In this document: piece after piece, positions 10,990 through 23,193 of the stretch
How the letters are laid out: every line of letters starts with the position of its first letter
Position numbering within the stretch: position 1 is the first letter of the stretch
Assembly (NCBI RefSeq): GCF_042453785.1
Contig: NC_091671.1
Span: forward strand, 29,169,001 to 29,233,000
DNA: 64,000 nt
Direction of reading: 5' to 3'
From: Malus domestica
Lineage: Eukaryota > Streptophyta > Magnoliopsida > Rosales > Rosaceae
Made by a program: the position numbers and the translations under genes
The notes under the pieces: generated by a model
The model's database searches: none
Seen by the model: only the letters and a program-made list of their open reading frames with translations
Told to the model about the DNA's origin: nothing

Positions 10990-12864
10990 AACAACTCATG
11001 CCGAGCCAAATGCTCCAAAACTCCTACTGTTCAACGCATTCTTTATATAGGCAAAATGTGAGCCAAGTTCAAGCAATGAACAAGTTTGGCTACACCAACA
11101 ACCTTAGTCAACATATCAGCGAGGTTGTCTTTAGTTGGAATCTTCTGGAGAATGATTTCCCCTTCACCAACAATTTCATGAACAAAGTGATAACGCACAT
11201 CTATGTGCTTGGTCCTCGCATGATGAACCTGATACTTAGCCAAATAAATGGCACTCTAACTATCACAATGTACCTCCACCTGCTTCTGATGAACCCCCAA
11301 ATCTCTAATCAGCCCATGTATCCAAATGGCCTCCTTTATAGCTTCAGCAACTGTCATATATTCAGCCTCTGTAGTAGATAAGGCAACATACGACTGCAAA
11401 ATGGACCTCCAACAAACTGGCCCTTTAGCCATAGTAAACATATAGCCTGTAGTAGACTTCCTTCCATCTAGATCACTTGCATAATCTGAATCAACATAAC
11501 CAACTGCAAAATGGCCAATGCTAGAGTCATCTCTCTCAAAGCATAAACCAACATCTCGAGTACCATGGAGATACCTCAATATCCACTTAGCTACTTGCCA
11601 ATGCTCTTTACCTGGATTATGCATATATCGATTCACCATGCCAACTGCATGAGCAATATCCGGTCTAGAGCATACCATTGCATACATCAAACTACCAACC
11701 AAATTTGCATATGGTATATTTTTCATTTGCAGTTTCTTTTTATCAGTTTTAGAACATTGTAGAGAACTCAATTTAAAATGAGGAGCCAAAGGGGTACTAA
11801 CCGGTTTGGTTGAATCATGAACTCCAAACTTCCGAATCAACTTCTCAAGGTATTGTCTTTGATTCAAATTGACCAAACCCTTCTCTCTATCTCTAGTGAT
11901 CTCCATGCCAAGGATCTTCTTCGCTTCACCAAGATCCTTCATCTCAAACGCATTCTTCATTTGCTTCTTTAATTTTTCAATCTCTTCAACATTCTTTGAT
12001 GCAATCAACATATCATCAACATATATCAACAAATAAATGAAAGACCCATCTTGCAACTTTTTGAAGTACACACTATGATCATATTGACTTCTAGAATAAT
12101 TTTGGCCTTTCATAAATTTATCAAACCTCAAATACCATTGCCTTGGAGATTGCTTCAAGCCATAAAGTGATTTCTTCAATTTGCAAAACAAATTCTCCTT
12201 CCCTTTCACTATATACCCATCCGGTTGACACATATAAATCTCTTCATTCAAATCACCATGTAGGAAAGCCGTCTTCACATCAAGTTGCTCAAGTTCAAGA
12301 TCATACTGTGCAATAAGAGCTAACATAATGCGAATTGAGGAGTGTTTCACAACCGGAGAAAAGATTTCATTGTAGTCAATGCCCTCATTTTGTACATACC
12401 CTTTAGCAACTAATCTTGCTTTGAATCTCACATTGCTTTTCTCATCAGCATCTTCCTTCTTGGCATACACCCATTTGCAACCGATAGCTTTCTTGCCCTT
12501 AGGCAATTTAGCTAACTCCCAAGTCTTGTTCTTCAAGAGAGAATTCATCTCATCACCCATGCCATTGCACCACCTCTCCTTTTCTTCACTCTCAATAGCT
12601 TCCTCAAAATTGGATGGAATCTCATCAGTGATAATAGGAAGAGCAAAAGAAACAGTCACTATACCGAGCTGGCTTGGTAATTTGTCTCTTTCCTCTGTTC
12701 TTGGCAATAGACTCTTGAGGTGAAACTTCCTCTTCAACTTGAATAGAATCTTCAAGTTCAACTTGTTCAACATCCTCATGGTCTCCAACTTCTTCACTTG
12801 TAGTGGCTTCAACATCAGCGAAAATAGGATTTGAAGTACCAAAGGCAACTTTCTCAAGCTCCAC
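10990..12864 (-). pseudogene. Copia reverse transcriptase and RNase H, broken
   Basis: Reverse transcriptase motifs include ARLVAKGYVQ, LDVKTAFLHGDLNEEIYM, SLYGLKQSPRQWY and the active-site YVDDM. RNase H follows, with GYVDSDYASDLDGRKSTTGY and STTEAEYM. A frameshift near 12660 separates the short upstream linker from the polymerase. A TAG at 11256-11258 cuts the last RNase H part, which continues to about 11043 (HHARTKHIDVRYHF). Confidence 0.9.
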
Positions 12865-13911
12865 CTATTGGACATCTTTCACATTCTTCTCAGAGACTTT
12901 GTACATACTTTCTTCATCAAATGTCACATCTCTGCTGATTACAAGTTTTTTCATCTCTGGGCACCACAACCTGTAACCTTTGACACCACTACTAAAACCA
13001 AGAAAGATAGCCTTTTTGGCTCTAGGATCAAGTTTATTTTCAGTCACATGAAAATAAGCAGGTGAACCAAAAATACGGATATAGTCATAATCAGAAGAAG
13101 GTTTTCTAGTCCATACCTCCATTGGTGTCTTACCCTGAACAGCAGCTGAGGGTAACCGGTTGATGATGTGACATGCATAATTAACTGCCTCTGCCCAAAA
13201 TGACTTGCTTAAACCCGACTGAGACAACATACATCTAACCTTCTCAAGCAAGGTTCGATTCAATCTTTCTGCAACTCCATTTTGTTGTGGAGTTCCCTTA
13301 ACACTGAAATGTCTTACAATCCTTTCTTCTTTGCAAACTTTCAAGAAATGGTCGGATGTGTATTCACCACCATTATCCGATCTCAAAACCTTAATCTTTC
13401 TCCCAGTCTGGTTCTCAACCATTTTCTTCCAACCCAAGAAAATGCTTAATACCTCACTCTTGTGCTTCATAGTGTAGACCTAAGACATTCTTGAATAATC
13501 ATTAACAAAGGTCACGAACCAATGTCTACCACTCAAAGAGGGAGTCTTGGTAGGACCCCAAACATCCAAATGCACATAATCAAGAATGCCATTCATCTGA
13601 TGTACAACAGTACCAAACTTCACTCTAGTTTGTTTCCCCAAGACACAATGCTCGCAGAAATCAAGCTTACAAGTCGTGGCACATTTTAGAAGACCTTGTT
13701 TCACAAGCCCTTGTAGAGCTTTCTCACCGGCATGACCTAATCTCATATGCCATAGTCTAGTAGTATCAGAATCGGATGTGCCCATATTTTCTGAGACTAC
13801 AGATGCTTCACCTATCACAGTGCTTCCTTGCAATAAATACAAATGGCCACATCGAGGAGCTTTCATCACAACAAGTGCACCATAAGTAACTTTCAATGTC
13901 TATCCATCTGA
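12865..13911 (-). pseudogene. Copia GAG-pre-integrase and integrase, broken
   Basis: This contains a GAG-pre-integrase motif (RLWHMRLGHAGEKAL with HCVLGKQ) and the integrase core with LRSDNGGEYTS and GVAERLNRTLLEKVRCMLS, which hold the second aspartate and the glutamate of the D,D-35-E triad. The chain is cut by TAG codons at 13900-13902, 13480-13482 and 12865-12867. Otherwise it reads in one frame. Confidence 0.88.
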
Positions 13912-13980
13912 ATGAAACCTGAAGCCCTTGGATTCCAAAGTACCCAAAGAAATAAGATTTTTCTTCAAATTCGGTACATA

Positions 13981-15010
13981 TCAAACACCGGTCAACTCTT
14001 TAACCATGCCATCATGCAACTTCAAACGAACTGTACCAATCCCTTTTGTTGTGCAAGGATTGTCATCTCCCATGAACACAACGCCACCATCAAACTCTTT
14101 CAAGCTTGAAAACCAATCCTTGTGAGGAGTCATATGATAAGTAAAACCCGTATCCAACACCCACTTAGTAGCACAATCAAATGATGAGCAAGTGGTTAAA
14201 GCAAAATCAGAAAAATCTGTTTCAACCTCAGCAACATTAGCTTCAGAACTTTCTTTGCCCTTGGTCTTCAATCTAGGACAATCTTTCTTCCAATGGCCCT
14301 TATTACGACAAAAGGCACATTCATCCATTTCCAAAGGTTTTCTACCTTTAGAGTTTCCTCTAGGTCGAGACTGTGATTTTTTCCTACTAGAAGATGATCT
14401 TCTCTCCGATGATCTACCTCTAACAAATAAAGCTTCAGAGGTACTAACATGGTTCTTATCTCTATGCCTTATTTCATAATTCATCAAGGCATTTGACACA
14501 TCTTCAAATTTTACAGTTTCTTTACCATGCATAATAGTGGTAACAAAATGCTCATAAGAGTCCGGTAAGGAATTCAACAATATTAAAGCCTTATCTTCAT
14601 CCTTAGTATCCTCATCTAAATTTAACAAGTCGGCAATCAACTTATTAAAAGCATCAAGTGTCTAATCATTTTTGTACCTTCTTTGTATTGGAAGCGGTAG
14701 AGCTTTTTCTTCAAGTGTAGCCGATTCTCTGCACTCTTCGTCATATACTTGTCTTCCAATTTTTGCTACAACACACTTGCTAATGTCTCCCGCATCACAA
14801 AATACTTCTGAGTTTTTGCAAGGCATAACCGAATTGAAGAGCAAGCCCACAAATTTAATTTCTCCTATTCCGGCTTCGACATAACTTCCGGCTTCTCTCC
14901 CAAAGCGGCAAGTAGATCTTGTTGAGCCAGCACATCTTTGACCTCACATTGCTACATCCCGAAGTTGTTTGTGCCATCAAACTTTACCACTTTAAACTTT
15001 GCATTTTGCA
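13981..15010 (-). pseudogene. Copia gag, broken
   Basis: The longest intact part (13981-14640) has the gag segment LPDSYEHFVTTIMHG and a CCHC zinc knuckle CAFCRNKGHWKKDC, followed by the start of the protease region (WVLDTGFTYHMT; the usual D-S/T-G is present as DTG). Upstream, out to about 15010, the gag N-terminus is recognisable but interrupted by TAG codons at 14952-14954, 14864-14866, 14766-14768 and 14662-14664, with a frameshift near 14650. A TGA at 13981-13983 ends the open part. Confidence 0.85.
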
Positions 15011-15847
15011 TCGTAGTTCTTGCAAACCCGGAGTTGCTTCCAAAAGGATTCTCATCTTGCCCGTCTAACATCTTTGGCAACTAGACAGTACCCAAGAGCA
15101 ACCAGTGCTCTGATACCAATTGTTGTGCTAGGATAGCACCAAACCTTATGGAACCAACTCAAGCTAACCCACAGGAAATATATCAAATGGAATGCAAGAA
15201 CAAAATATAAAAGACACCAAGATTTTAACGAGGTTCCTCAACAGTCAGTGTAACTGGAGTACGTCCTCAGTCAGTGTAACTGGAGTACGTCCTCGGAGCA
15301 GTAGGAGCTCACCCAATAATCCACTATCAACCAAATGGAAGTTTACAAAGTGTTGGCAATCTCACAACCCAAAAAACCCAATACAACCAATAGCTCTCAC
15401 ACACCAAAGAAACAAATAGAGAAAGAAATATAGTGATTAATTTCTTCTCTATACAAAGCTCAAAGCTATTACAACAACAACTACCTTGGTGGATGATTAC
15501 TGACCAAAGAAAAGATCACCTTCTTCTTCTCTTCAAAATGGGGCTGCTGCCTTTTATTTTTCTGCTTCTCTCTCGGTTTCTTTCATTACCAAATGCAACA
15601 AGTGGGAGCACAACAACCAATTCTCTCCTTTTCTTTATTTCCTGCTCTATGTTTTTCTGCAGCCATTCCCGTGACTTTTCACATATGCCAAAGAAAAAAA
15701 CTTTAGACAAAATACCCTTTTTTTCTCCTCAAAACAAGGAAGAAACATAATCATGTTGTTCTTTTTTTCTTTTGATTTGTTTAATAGCCAAAAGCTTTTT
15801 TTGTTTTGTTCTCCATTTGGCCACTTGGCCACTTATTCAACAGCCTT

Positions 15848-16438
15848 ATGGTTTGGTGGGCCATCTGGGGGGCTTGGAATGCTATGCTTTGGAACGGAAA
15901 ATCGAAAAAACCTGATCATGTTGTTGCCAGAGCTATTAGCTAGTGGATGGACTTTTAGGGATCGGTGGCAGCCACCAGCTATAGTTCCACCTCTCATATC
16001 GTTTCCCGTTGGATTAGACCCCAGCTGAACCATATCAAAATCAATGTCGATGGTGCGTGGAGGGAGTCTGTGAAATTGGGTGGTGTAGGAATTGTGATCC
16101 GGGACCATCGGGGTATGTTTGTAGCAGCAAGATTTGCTATTTTTAAGTACGTTTCCTTGCCCCTCTATATCGAAGCTCTTGCGGTAAGGGATGGGTTGTT
16201 GTTGGCAGTTCAAAGGCGATTTCTTAATATTGTTATTGAGAGTGATGCACTCCAGATTGTTTCAGTTCTTCATTGTGAGCTTCTAAATGACTCCCCCATC
16301 AGGATCATCGTGGAAGATTCAAAGGTCTTGCTGTCTTTGATCACTGGAGCAACTATGGCCCATACTCGCCCCCAAAACAATGAAGGTGCTCACCGTTTGG
16401 CACGTTATGTTGTTGCAAGTTTGGTTTCTTGTTCATGA
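15848..16438 (+). pseudogene. LINE RNase H domain (RVT_3), 3' piece beyond the Copia insertion
   Basis: From about 15965 the frame reads HIKINVDGAWRES, GGVGIVIRDHRGMF, YIEALAVRDGLLLA and VIESDALQIV, the first three acidic sites of RVT_3 RNase H, then NNEGAHRLARYVV at the end. Between 15848 and 15965 the same LINE is readable in another frame (WGAWNAMLWNG). Together with 8979-10185 it forms the 3' half of one L1-type element. The A-rich tail follows at about 16560-16587. Confidence 0.85.
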
Positions 16439-16606
16439 TTTGAAGAACCACCTGATATCATTTTGAATATTTTGTTTTCAGGCTGTAATTCTCGAGCTTG
16501 AAATGGCAGCTCATCACTTATAGTACTCATTTTATTATTCTATGAATTAATATCGTCTCTTAAAATAAAAAAAATAAAAAAATAAAGAATAATATTACGA
16601 AAGCCT

Positions 16607-17718
16607 TGGGTGCAAGTAAAGTTGCCAGAAGCATCATAAGTAGTTTTCATGAGCTTTTTAACATTTATAGGATGGTTAACAGGGTTCCCAACATATTCTA
16701 GACAACATGACCACTAGCATTTGGGCCTAATAATATACTCCAGTATGTGGGCCAGTATAGTATAAGCAATATGTGGATCCATGGTCCATAAATTTGGGCA
16801 TGAAAAAGAAAAAATAAACCCAAAGAAATTCCATGACTCGAAAACACTTCTCAAGTTTTTAAGGGAACAACGTTGAAAGTATTTTTGGTTGGCAAATGAT
16901 TGAAAAAGTCACTCTCGGAGAAGTTTACAATGAGTCAGTAGGTTTCAATCTTTTCACGTTCGTATCAATTTGTGTATTTTTTCTGTTTGACTTTATGATC
17001 CTTCGTTAAATTGATGACATGACAAGCGTGTGAATTATTTCTGAGTTGACGTGGAAGCTACACCCAAAGTACAACCAATCATACAATTTGGTCTCAATGG
17101 TGCAAAATTTGCTTGTATACAGCCTAGAAACAGATTCCACATCCACCAAATCATTACTTTAACGTACAATCATAACATTAAATAAACTGAAGACATAAAT
17201 TAACAAGACTTTGAAACTTTATAGTGCAATTTGAGAAAATTAAAATCCTACTACTCATTTTGAAAATCTGAAAATCACCTAAAACGCAGAAAGCGTAAAT
17301 ACAACGACACCAACAAAATTGTTTTTCCTATATCTCTCTCTAGCCTTGTTTAATCCTTCAATCCTTTTACCTTTCTCATTGGGGTTTAAGAATTAAACAA
17401 TTATGACAAGGCCAGAGTCATGATCTATATTCACCTTTTTGTACCATCCCTAAACCAGAATCTCCAACTCATGACTCAATTATCTATTAGGTTTCAGATT
17501 CAGCTACAAATTAGGTCATTCCTCCTATTTTCCTTACCAGTTCCTCTACCATTGACTCTCCCACATGCAACAACCCCAACAGAAGTTAAACCTCCAACAA
17601 ACTTCATCAACCTCCACTTCTACGAGGTTCTTCCATTTCATATATATTCAAACCATCCCTACCAACAACCTGCACCATTTTTATACTCTAAACCGGTGAG
17701 TTCGAGAGAAGAGAAAAT
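16607..17718. other. Upstream flank of the GDSL gene
   Basis: No gene is recognised. It should hold the GDSL promoter and 5' UTR. A 100-codon open frame (17420-17722) overlaps the GDSL start in another frame and is probably a chance frame in pyrimidine-rich leader sequence. Confidence 0.4.
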
Positions 17719-19219
17719 ATGATAGTTAAGGCCACTCAATGGCTCCTCCTAGGTCATCTCCTAGTGCAGGTTTCTATGGTGTGTGCCAGAGTTCCAGCAA
17801 TCATTGTGTTTGGAGACTCTACTGTGGATGCAGGGAACAACAACCAGATATCGACAGTCCTAAAGAGCAACTTTGAACCCTACGGTCACAATTTCTATGG
17901 AGGCTTGGCTACTGGCCGGTTTTCCAACGGTAGGCTTGCAACGGACTTCCTTTCTGAAGGTTTTATGATCAAGCCGACCATACCTGCATACTTGGATCCT
18001 GCCTATAGCATTTCGGATTTTGCCACCGGAGTTTGCTTTGCCTCTGCCGGAACTGGCTATGATAATGCTACTTCTGATGTGCTAGTAAGTCGCATTATGA
18101 CTCAACCTAGTACGCCTAACATGCGGCAATGACCTTCGGGCCAAATAACATCTCCTTCCCCCCTCAGGTATGGGGTGGAATGGCGAGTTCGTAGGTTCAA
18201 TACCTGATTGATGCATGAGTGAATCAACAAATTGAAAACAGAACAAGGAAAACTAATCTAAAAACATAAAATAGTTGTTTCCAACAATTTTCAGAAACTC
18301 AGTTAATTCTGAGTTCTAATCATTTCAATCATCTTATTGCTTTCGTGTCGTTTCAAATCAGAATAGTTATACAAAGTTAAAATAAAGACATACAGGCTTG
18401 TTTTGTTTACAGCTGCTAAACTAATCTTGCAGTCTGTGATACCTCTTTGGAAAGAACTGGAGTACTATAAGGAATACCAGAAGAAGCTGCGACGCTATCT
18501 AGGCAACGACAAAGCTAACGAGGTTCTGGGAGAAGCACTTTACCTGATTAGTATAGGAACTAATGATTTTCTAGAAAACTACTTTGTATTTTCACGCAGA
18601 CGATCTCAGTTTTCCATTGAGGAGTACCAAAACTTTCTACTAGGAATTGCTGGAAATTTCATCAGAGAGCTTTACCAGCTTGGAGCTCGGAAGATGGTTA
18701 TAAGCGGCCTTCCTCCAATGGGTTGCGTGCCACTGGAGAGAACTACAAATATCATTTCTGGGGGTGTTTGTAATGAGAAGTACAATGATGTGGCTAGGAG
18801 TTTCAACAAGAAGTTGCAGGGATTGGTTGAAAAGCTCAAGAAGGAACTGGTTAAATTTCAACTTGTTCTTTCAGACCCATACGATATTGTCTCAAAAATC
18901 ATTCGAAACCCAGCCTTTTTTGGTGAGTTCTATGGTCTTGTCTTCACTATGATTCCAATTCTATTGTCACTTACAGATTTTGTGCATGACATAAAAAACA
19001 ATCCGGTAAATTTCCTATTTTGCAGGATTTGAAAATGTAGCAAAAGCCTGCTGCGGCACAGGAATGTTCGAGATGAGCTATCTGTGTAATAAGATAAACC
19101 CGTTCACATGTTCAGATCCAAATAAATATGTATTCTGGGATGCCTTCCACCCCACAGAGAAAACAAATGCCATTGTTGCAGATCATGTATTTAAAACTGA
19201 CCTGGTTCAATTTCTATGA
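17719..19219 (+). CDS. GDSL-type esterase/lipase, 3 exons
   Basis: Exons 17719-18084, 18433-18922 and 19026-19219 join to 350 codons including stop (349 aa), a normal length for plant GDSL lipases. Residues 1-23 are hydrophobic (WLLLGHLLVQVSMVCA), a secretion signal, so the protein is probably apoplastic. Block I is FGDSTVDAGNN with nucleophile S34; block III is GTNDF at 164-168; block V is DAFHPTEKTN with D324 and H327, so the SGNH catalytic residues are present. CCGTGMFEMSYLCN is a conserved region before block V. The donor GTAAGT at 18085 and both acceptors fit GT-AG and all phases join. The family hydrolyses acyl esters; substrates such as cutin monomers or lipids cannot be told from sequence. 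It resembles the Arabidopsis At2g04570/At2g42990 group. Confidence 0.92.
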
Positions 19220-20190
19220 GAAGTACAAAGTATAGAATGCGGTGTATGTAATTTATGTTCTAGTAGTCTTGTCTGTGGCACCATCCCATTATTTATATAA
19301 AAGATATGATCGTTCATTTTTCCCGAGTCTAAGTTTGACACCGACAGAGATGCCATACAGATGAGATGAGTATTTAAACAAAAACATATTACCTTATAAA
19401 ACTACCATTAAGGTCTACAAAACCATATTGAATACCAAGTACAAAGGGCTGGACATGAAATAGAACATAACTTAAAACGGATGACTGAGGCTGCAATTAC
19501 TCATGAAATGGTTTCTTACGACATACGGTACCAAGAATTATACAATGCTTCTTAGAGAAAAGATTACCGTGGGGTGAAACCTCAAGCCCAACAAAACACT
19601 CTTCAACTTTTCGTCACAATTGACCCAGTAAACTATTACACTATTCATATACACAACTTTCCCACCACTCGATTACCCAGTTCAAAGAGATGTCTATAAT
19701 TTGAACATAAACTTCATATTGCACTAAACAGATAAAAAAATGCATAATTAAGTACCCATCTTTCTTGTGTCTACTTATCTAAGTTTGTGCAACTATGCGC
19801 ATGAGATAAGTTCTCCAAAAAAGCGTTGCACATAAAAGTGCAACTTCCGTTCTCAGAACACCAACTCCCACAAGAACACACAATCTAAAGGTGTAGAGTT
19901 AAAAATAATAGTTTAACTCAAAATTGGTATTAAGGAGATCGCAAAGTTAAAAATAACAATGATCATGGCAGTGATTAATTTGGTGAGATTTGGTATGGAA
20001 AAATTGGAAGGTAATAATTTACCTAAACGTGCAGAGACAGACAGAGGATGTCTAGTCTAATTGCTTGCTGTCTCTAAATCCTTCACGCTAGGCAGTACCG
20101 TACCTTGACCTTAATCCAGCCAGGCTTGCAATTTATAGGTTTATTATTTGGGAACTTTATTGGAATGTATGAAGTTTCAAGTTCGTATGA
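19220..20190. other. 3' flank of the GDSL gene, no gene recognised
   Basis: AT-rich non-coding sequence. The GDSL 3' UTR and polyadenylation site probably lie in the first 150 bp ('ttatataaaagat' near 19293). I see no other feature. Confidence 0.4.
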
Positions 20191-20199
20191 TCATATAAA

Positions 20200-20601
20200 G
20201 AGCAATGCTTGGGGTACTCAAGGATGAGCGGGAGACTTTACTCAAAAAATTTCGTGTTCGATTTACAGAACTTTGTGCTTCTAATGAAAACCGGTCATAT
20301 TATAAATCATTTTGTAAATATTATCCCTATAAAAAATGAATTAAAACTAAGATCATTAAGTTGATCAATTGTAGTAAATAGACAAACGGTTCGTAATGTT
20401 TTTACCATTTCCGTCCATTTGTTCTTATACAATTCGATGACTAAACGACCTTAGTTCTAATTGAATTTTTGTAGACATGATCTTTATAGAGAAATTTATA
20501 ATATGAATGATTCTAATCATAAACACGAAAGTCTATAAATAAAAAATGAAGAGTTTTAAGTATGAACTCCTACTCATCATTTAAGTGGTCAAGTATTATT
20601 C
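20200..20601. mobile_element. MULE-like MITE with long inverted arms
   Basis: A perfect 9-bp direct repeat TCATATAAA flanks it (20191-20199 and 20602-20610), the size Mutator-like elements make. Ends are GAGCAATGCTTG and, reversed, GAATAATACTTG. The arms pair over much of their length (e.g. 'catattataaatcattt' against the reverse complement of 'aatttataatatgaatg'). It is about 402 bp, with no coding sequence. Confidence 0.68.
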
Positions 20602-21315
20602 TCATATAAATACTTCTATTATTCTCCCTCGCTTTTCTCATCCTTTTCTTCGCAAGCTATATTAGAGAAAGGGTAGGGCTATTCACAAACACATTTCTAT
20701 CTCTCACACATCTTTGTTAATTTTGTACATTGATTTTCTTCAAATCGTTCAATCTGACAGTCAAATCAAGAAAAATATGTAAGAGGTAAAAATGGATGTG
20801 TAAATAGCACAACTTTAGGAGAAATTTTTCAAAATACTTGGAATATATGTTGTGTGTGTGTATATATATATTCACTATATATTGTTATATATTATTATAT
20901 TAATATAGCTTGAAGTGAGACATATTCATGGAAATGTAACATCATGTGACAAGTTTTTAATACACAGAACATATTTGTCGCAATATTTAGAGGGGTAATC
21001 AGGTAATGTGAATTCAAGACCTCAGGAGCAAGAAGGTGCTTAATGGCCCAACCTAACTAGACCTAAACCATTAAGATTGGCTTAATTGTGTTTTGTGCCA
21101 AAAAATCTTTGACCCAATTCGAGCCATGGTGCATGTCGTGCTTGTCCCAACCCACAAAAATTTAAACGGGTTGGGTTCATTTTGTGTTGGGTTAGCTCAA
21201 CTTGTTGTACATCTCCATACAAGGGTTACAACTTGAATCTATGAAGTCCCAATTATAGCATACAAATGTGAGGCATATAGTGATCAACAAGTTTCTTTGG
21301 ATTAAAATTGGCTTG

Positions 21316-22815
21316 TGATGAGTCAATATTATATTATACATTTTACCCTATTCTTAGTATAATTTGGTAATTATTTTGGTAGAATTTTGATACTTTGCTT
21401 TATATTTTCAATATAGGATATATGACTTCCTCTGGAGCAAAACATGATCAAACAGATGAATTTTGGAGCAATTCAAATTGGAGGACTTTCGTGTGTCTCT
21501 TGGCTTGTTTGTGTTAAAATTTGGGATTATCCTACCAGGTGGTTATTTTCTGGCGATTAAATGAAGGAGCAGTGCGCGTAGCTGAAAAGTAACGTTTCTG
21601 GACTTAAACTGCGTTTTTGGAGCCCAAGATGACATCAGATGGGTTCGTGGCCTACTGGAGAAGTGTTCAGAATAGTCCAAGCTCTAAATCCAGCTATTTT
21701 GGCCCAGTTTTGGAGCTGATACGGGTCCAGAACGTGGCTGTGTAGATTTATAGGCAAATTTACCAAGTCAATTTAGGATTATGTTTCCTATTTTATTTTA
21801 ATTTATTTAGTTTCCTAGTCTTATTCTAAGACTTTTTATTTAGGAGGGTTTTATTTAGAGTAGTATAAATAAGCCTTTTGGCAGACCTAGGGTTTCTCGG
21901 GGAGAACATACGGAAGATTTGAGAAGAAGACTTTGGGAAAAACTTAGAGAATTCAAGACTTATACTTTCAGGTGTTTTCATTCTTTTTCTAGTTTAATAT
22001 AATTATGAATATGTGTAGCTAATTTTCTTTTGCTAGGGTGAGGCCATGATCCTTAGCAAAAATATGTAGCCTCTTCTTAATTTTCTTATGAATTTATGCA
22101 TGCAAGTTTTGGATTGTTAATCACTGTGCTTTAAACTATCTATTTGTCTTAGTGATTCGCGACCTTTAGGATAATTAGAAAAGTAATTTGATGCAATTTT
22201 GGCGGAGGGCTGTCCCTAAAATTGACTAAGGCTTCTTGTGGTTAACATGTGTAACTACTTAGGATAGACGACACGTCTTAGGAGTTATATGGTTTTTCAA
22301 AAGGTTTTCACAAAACTTAATGAGTCTTAAATGTTTACATTCGATTTGGACGCCACGGACGGATTGCATGATTAGATATACGTTATATGTTGGGGGTTCC
22401 AAGTAAGGCATACTTTAGGAAAATCTAACCTTCAAAGTATGCATGTGTAATTCATAAGGAATTAGAAGAATTACGTAGGATTGTTAGGATGACGGCGGAA
22501 CCCTAGTGCTTTTCCAAATTTGTTTCTTAAAATCTCTTCTCTTGTTTTGTTTCCTTTTTAATTGGTTATTAGTTGCTTTCCCTAAATTACTTTTATTAAA
22601 AATTCGTTTTTATTATTTTTAAATTTAAAATCTACATTTTCCAATCTTTATTTTCAATGAATTAACTAGGATTAGGATTTTTCATAAATTGTTTAAAATA
22701 ATCCCTACGAAAAATGACCTTACTTGAGCTGTTTATACTACGACTACTTTGTTCTCTTGCATGTATTTTTAAGTGTTTTTTATCCTTACTTTTGTAGGTG
22801 GTAAAATCCCTATCA
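21316..22815. mobile_element. Solo LTR (Gypsy-like), 1.5 kb
   Basis: It starts TGATGAGTCAATATT and ends AAAATCCCTATCA (TGAT...ATCA), with a perfect 5-bp duplication GCTTG at 21311-21315 and 22816-22820. Unit D in this window, at about 26350-26375, shows the unoccupied version of the site ('ggcttgcaatgagtgaaat'). No coding sequence is seen. Its ends resemble Gypsy/Tat-type LTRs; the superfamily call is weak. Confidence 0.82.
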
Positions 22816-22859
22816 GCTTGCAATGATTGAAATAAATATTGGCACTAAAAGCATGCTTG

Positions 22860-23193
22860 CTACATTAAGGACACCGGAATAAGGTTCTCGTACTTGAAAG
22901 ACCTTAACGTACCAAGCATTGTTATAGGTGGATCTTGGCTTGGTTCTAAGTTGTCTTCACCAAATTGCTTCCATAGTTTCCAGGGTTCTGTCGTACCATA
23001 GAGATCGAACATTGAAATAAAGCTCCCGTACTTGAAAGGTCTTTGTATCGGCAAAAAAAGAACAGAAAAGAGAAAGGCCCTTGTAAAACCTTGTTAGGCA
23101 GGTAGTACCCAACAAGTCGGACTCTATAGGATGAAAGTAACAATCTGATAGGAAGATCAAGATGAGTTTGCAAAAGTAGAGATAGGGTTTCAA
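22860..23193 (-). pseudogene. NAC-domain-like gene relic
   Basis: Minus-strand frames show CYFHPIESD and LVGYYLPNKVLQG, then DLYGTTEPWKLWKQFG and NLEPSQD, in the order of NAC subdomains A and B (usual forms FHPT.EELV.YYL and DLY..EPW.L). The pieces lie in different frames and there is no NAC C-terminal part. Related fragments occur at about 26450-26545 and 27560-27745. NAC proteins are plant transcription factors; this copy cannot make one. Confidence 0.55.

Larger units (their letters stand above)
10186..15842 (-). mobile_element. Ty1/Copia LTR retrotransposon, Tork/TNT1-like, decayed
   Basis: The LTRs are 10186-10900 (3' LTR in element sense, 715 bp) and 15121-15842 (5' LTR, 722 bp). Both start TGTTG and end CAACA on the plus strand. 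A perfect 5-bp target duplication GCCTT lies at 10181-10185 and 15843-15847. On the minus strand the primer site TGGTATCAGAGC sits just inside the 5' LTR (initiator Met tRNA), and a purine tract AAGGTGGAGAT sits before the 3' LTR. Gene order on the minus strand is gag, integrase, reverse transcriptase, RNase H, which is the Copia order. The coding part has many stops and at least two frameshifts. The LTRs differ at many positions, mostly transitions, so it is not recent. Confidence 0.95.
8979..16587 (+). mobile_element. 5'-truncated L1-type LINE, split by a Copia insertion
   Basis: The LINE occupies 8979-10185 and 15848-16587, about 1.95 kb without the Copia element. It is bounded by a 19-bp direct repeat with 17 matches (8960-8978 and 16588-16606) and ends in an A-rich tail after 'tatcgtctcttaaaat'. 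Recognisable parts in order: the C-terminal end of reverse transcriptase (LGIPTLVARSKKA near 8990, then [20 protein letters not shown] and [20 protein letters not shown]); a zf-RVT region (KIWAARIPPKVKLCAWRF near 9880-9945, a Cys/His stretch to about 10060); and an RNase H domain after the Copia element. The frame is broken by stops near 9388 and 10008 and by shifts near 9000-9160 and 9415. Confidence 0.88.

Noticed and set aside
17420-17722. A 100-codon open frame just before the GDSL gene
   Set aside because: It overlaps the GDSL ATG in another frame, has no family motif and lies in pyrimidine-rich leader sequence.
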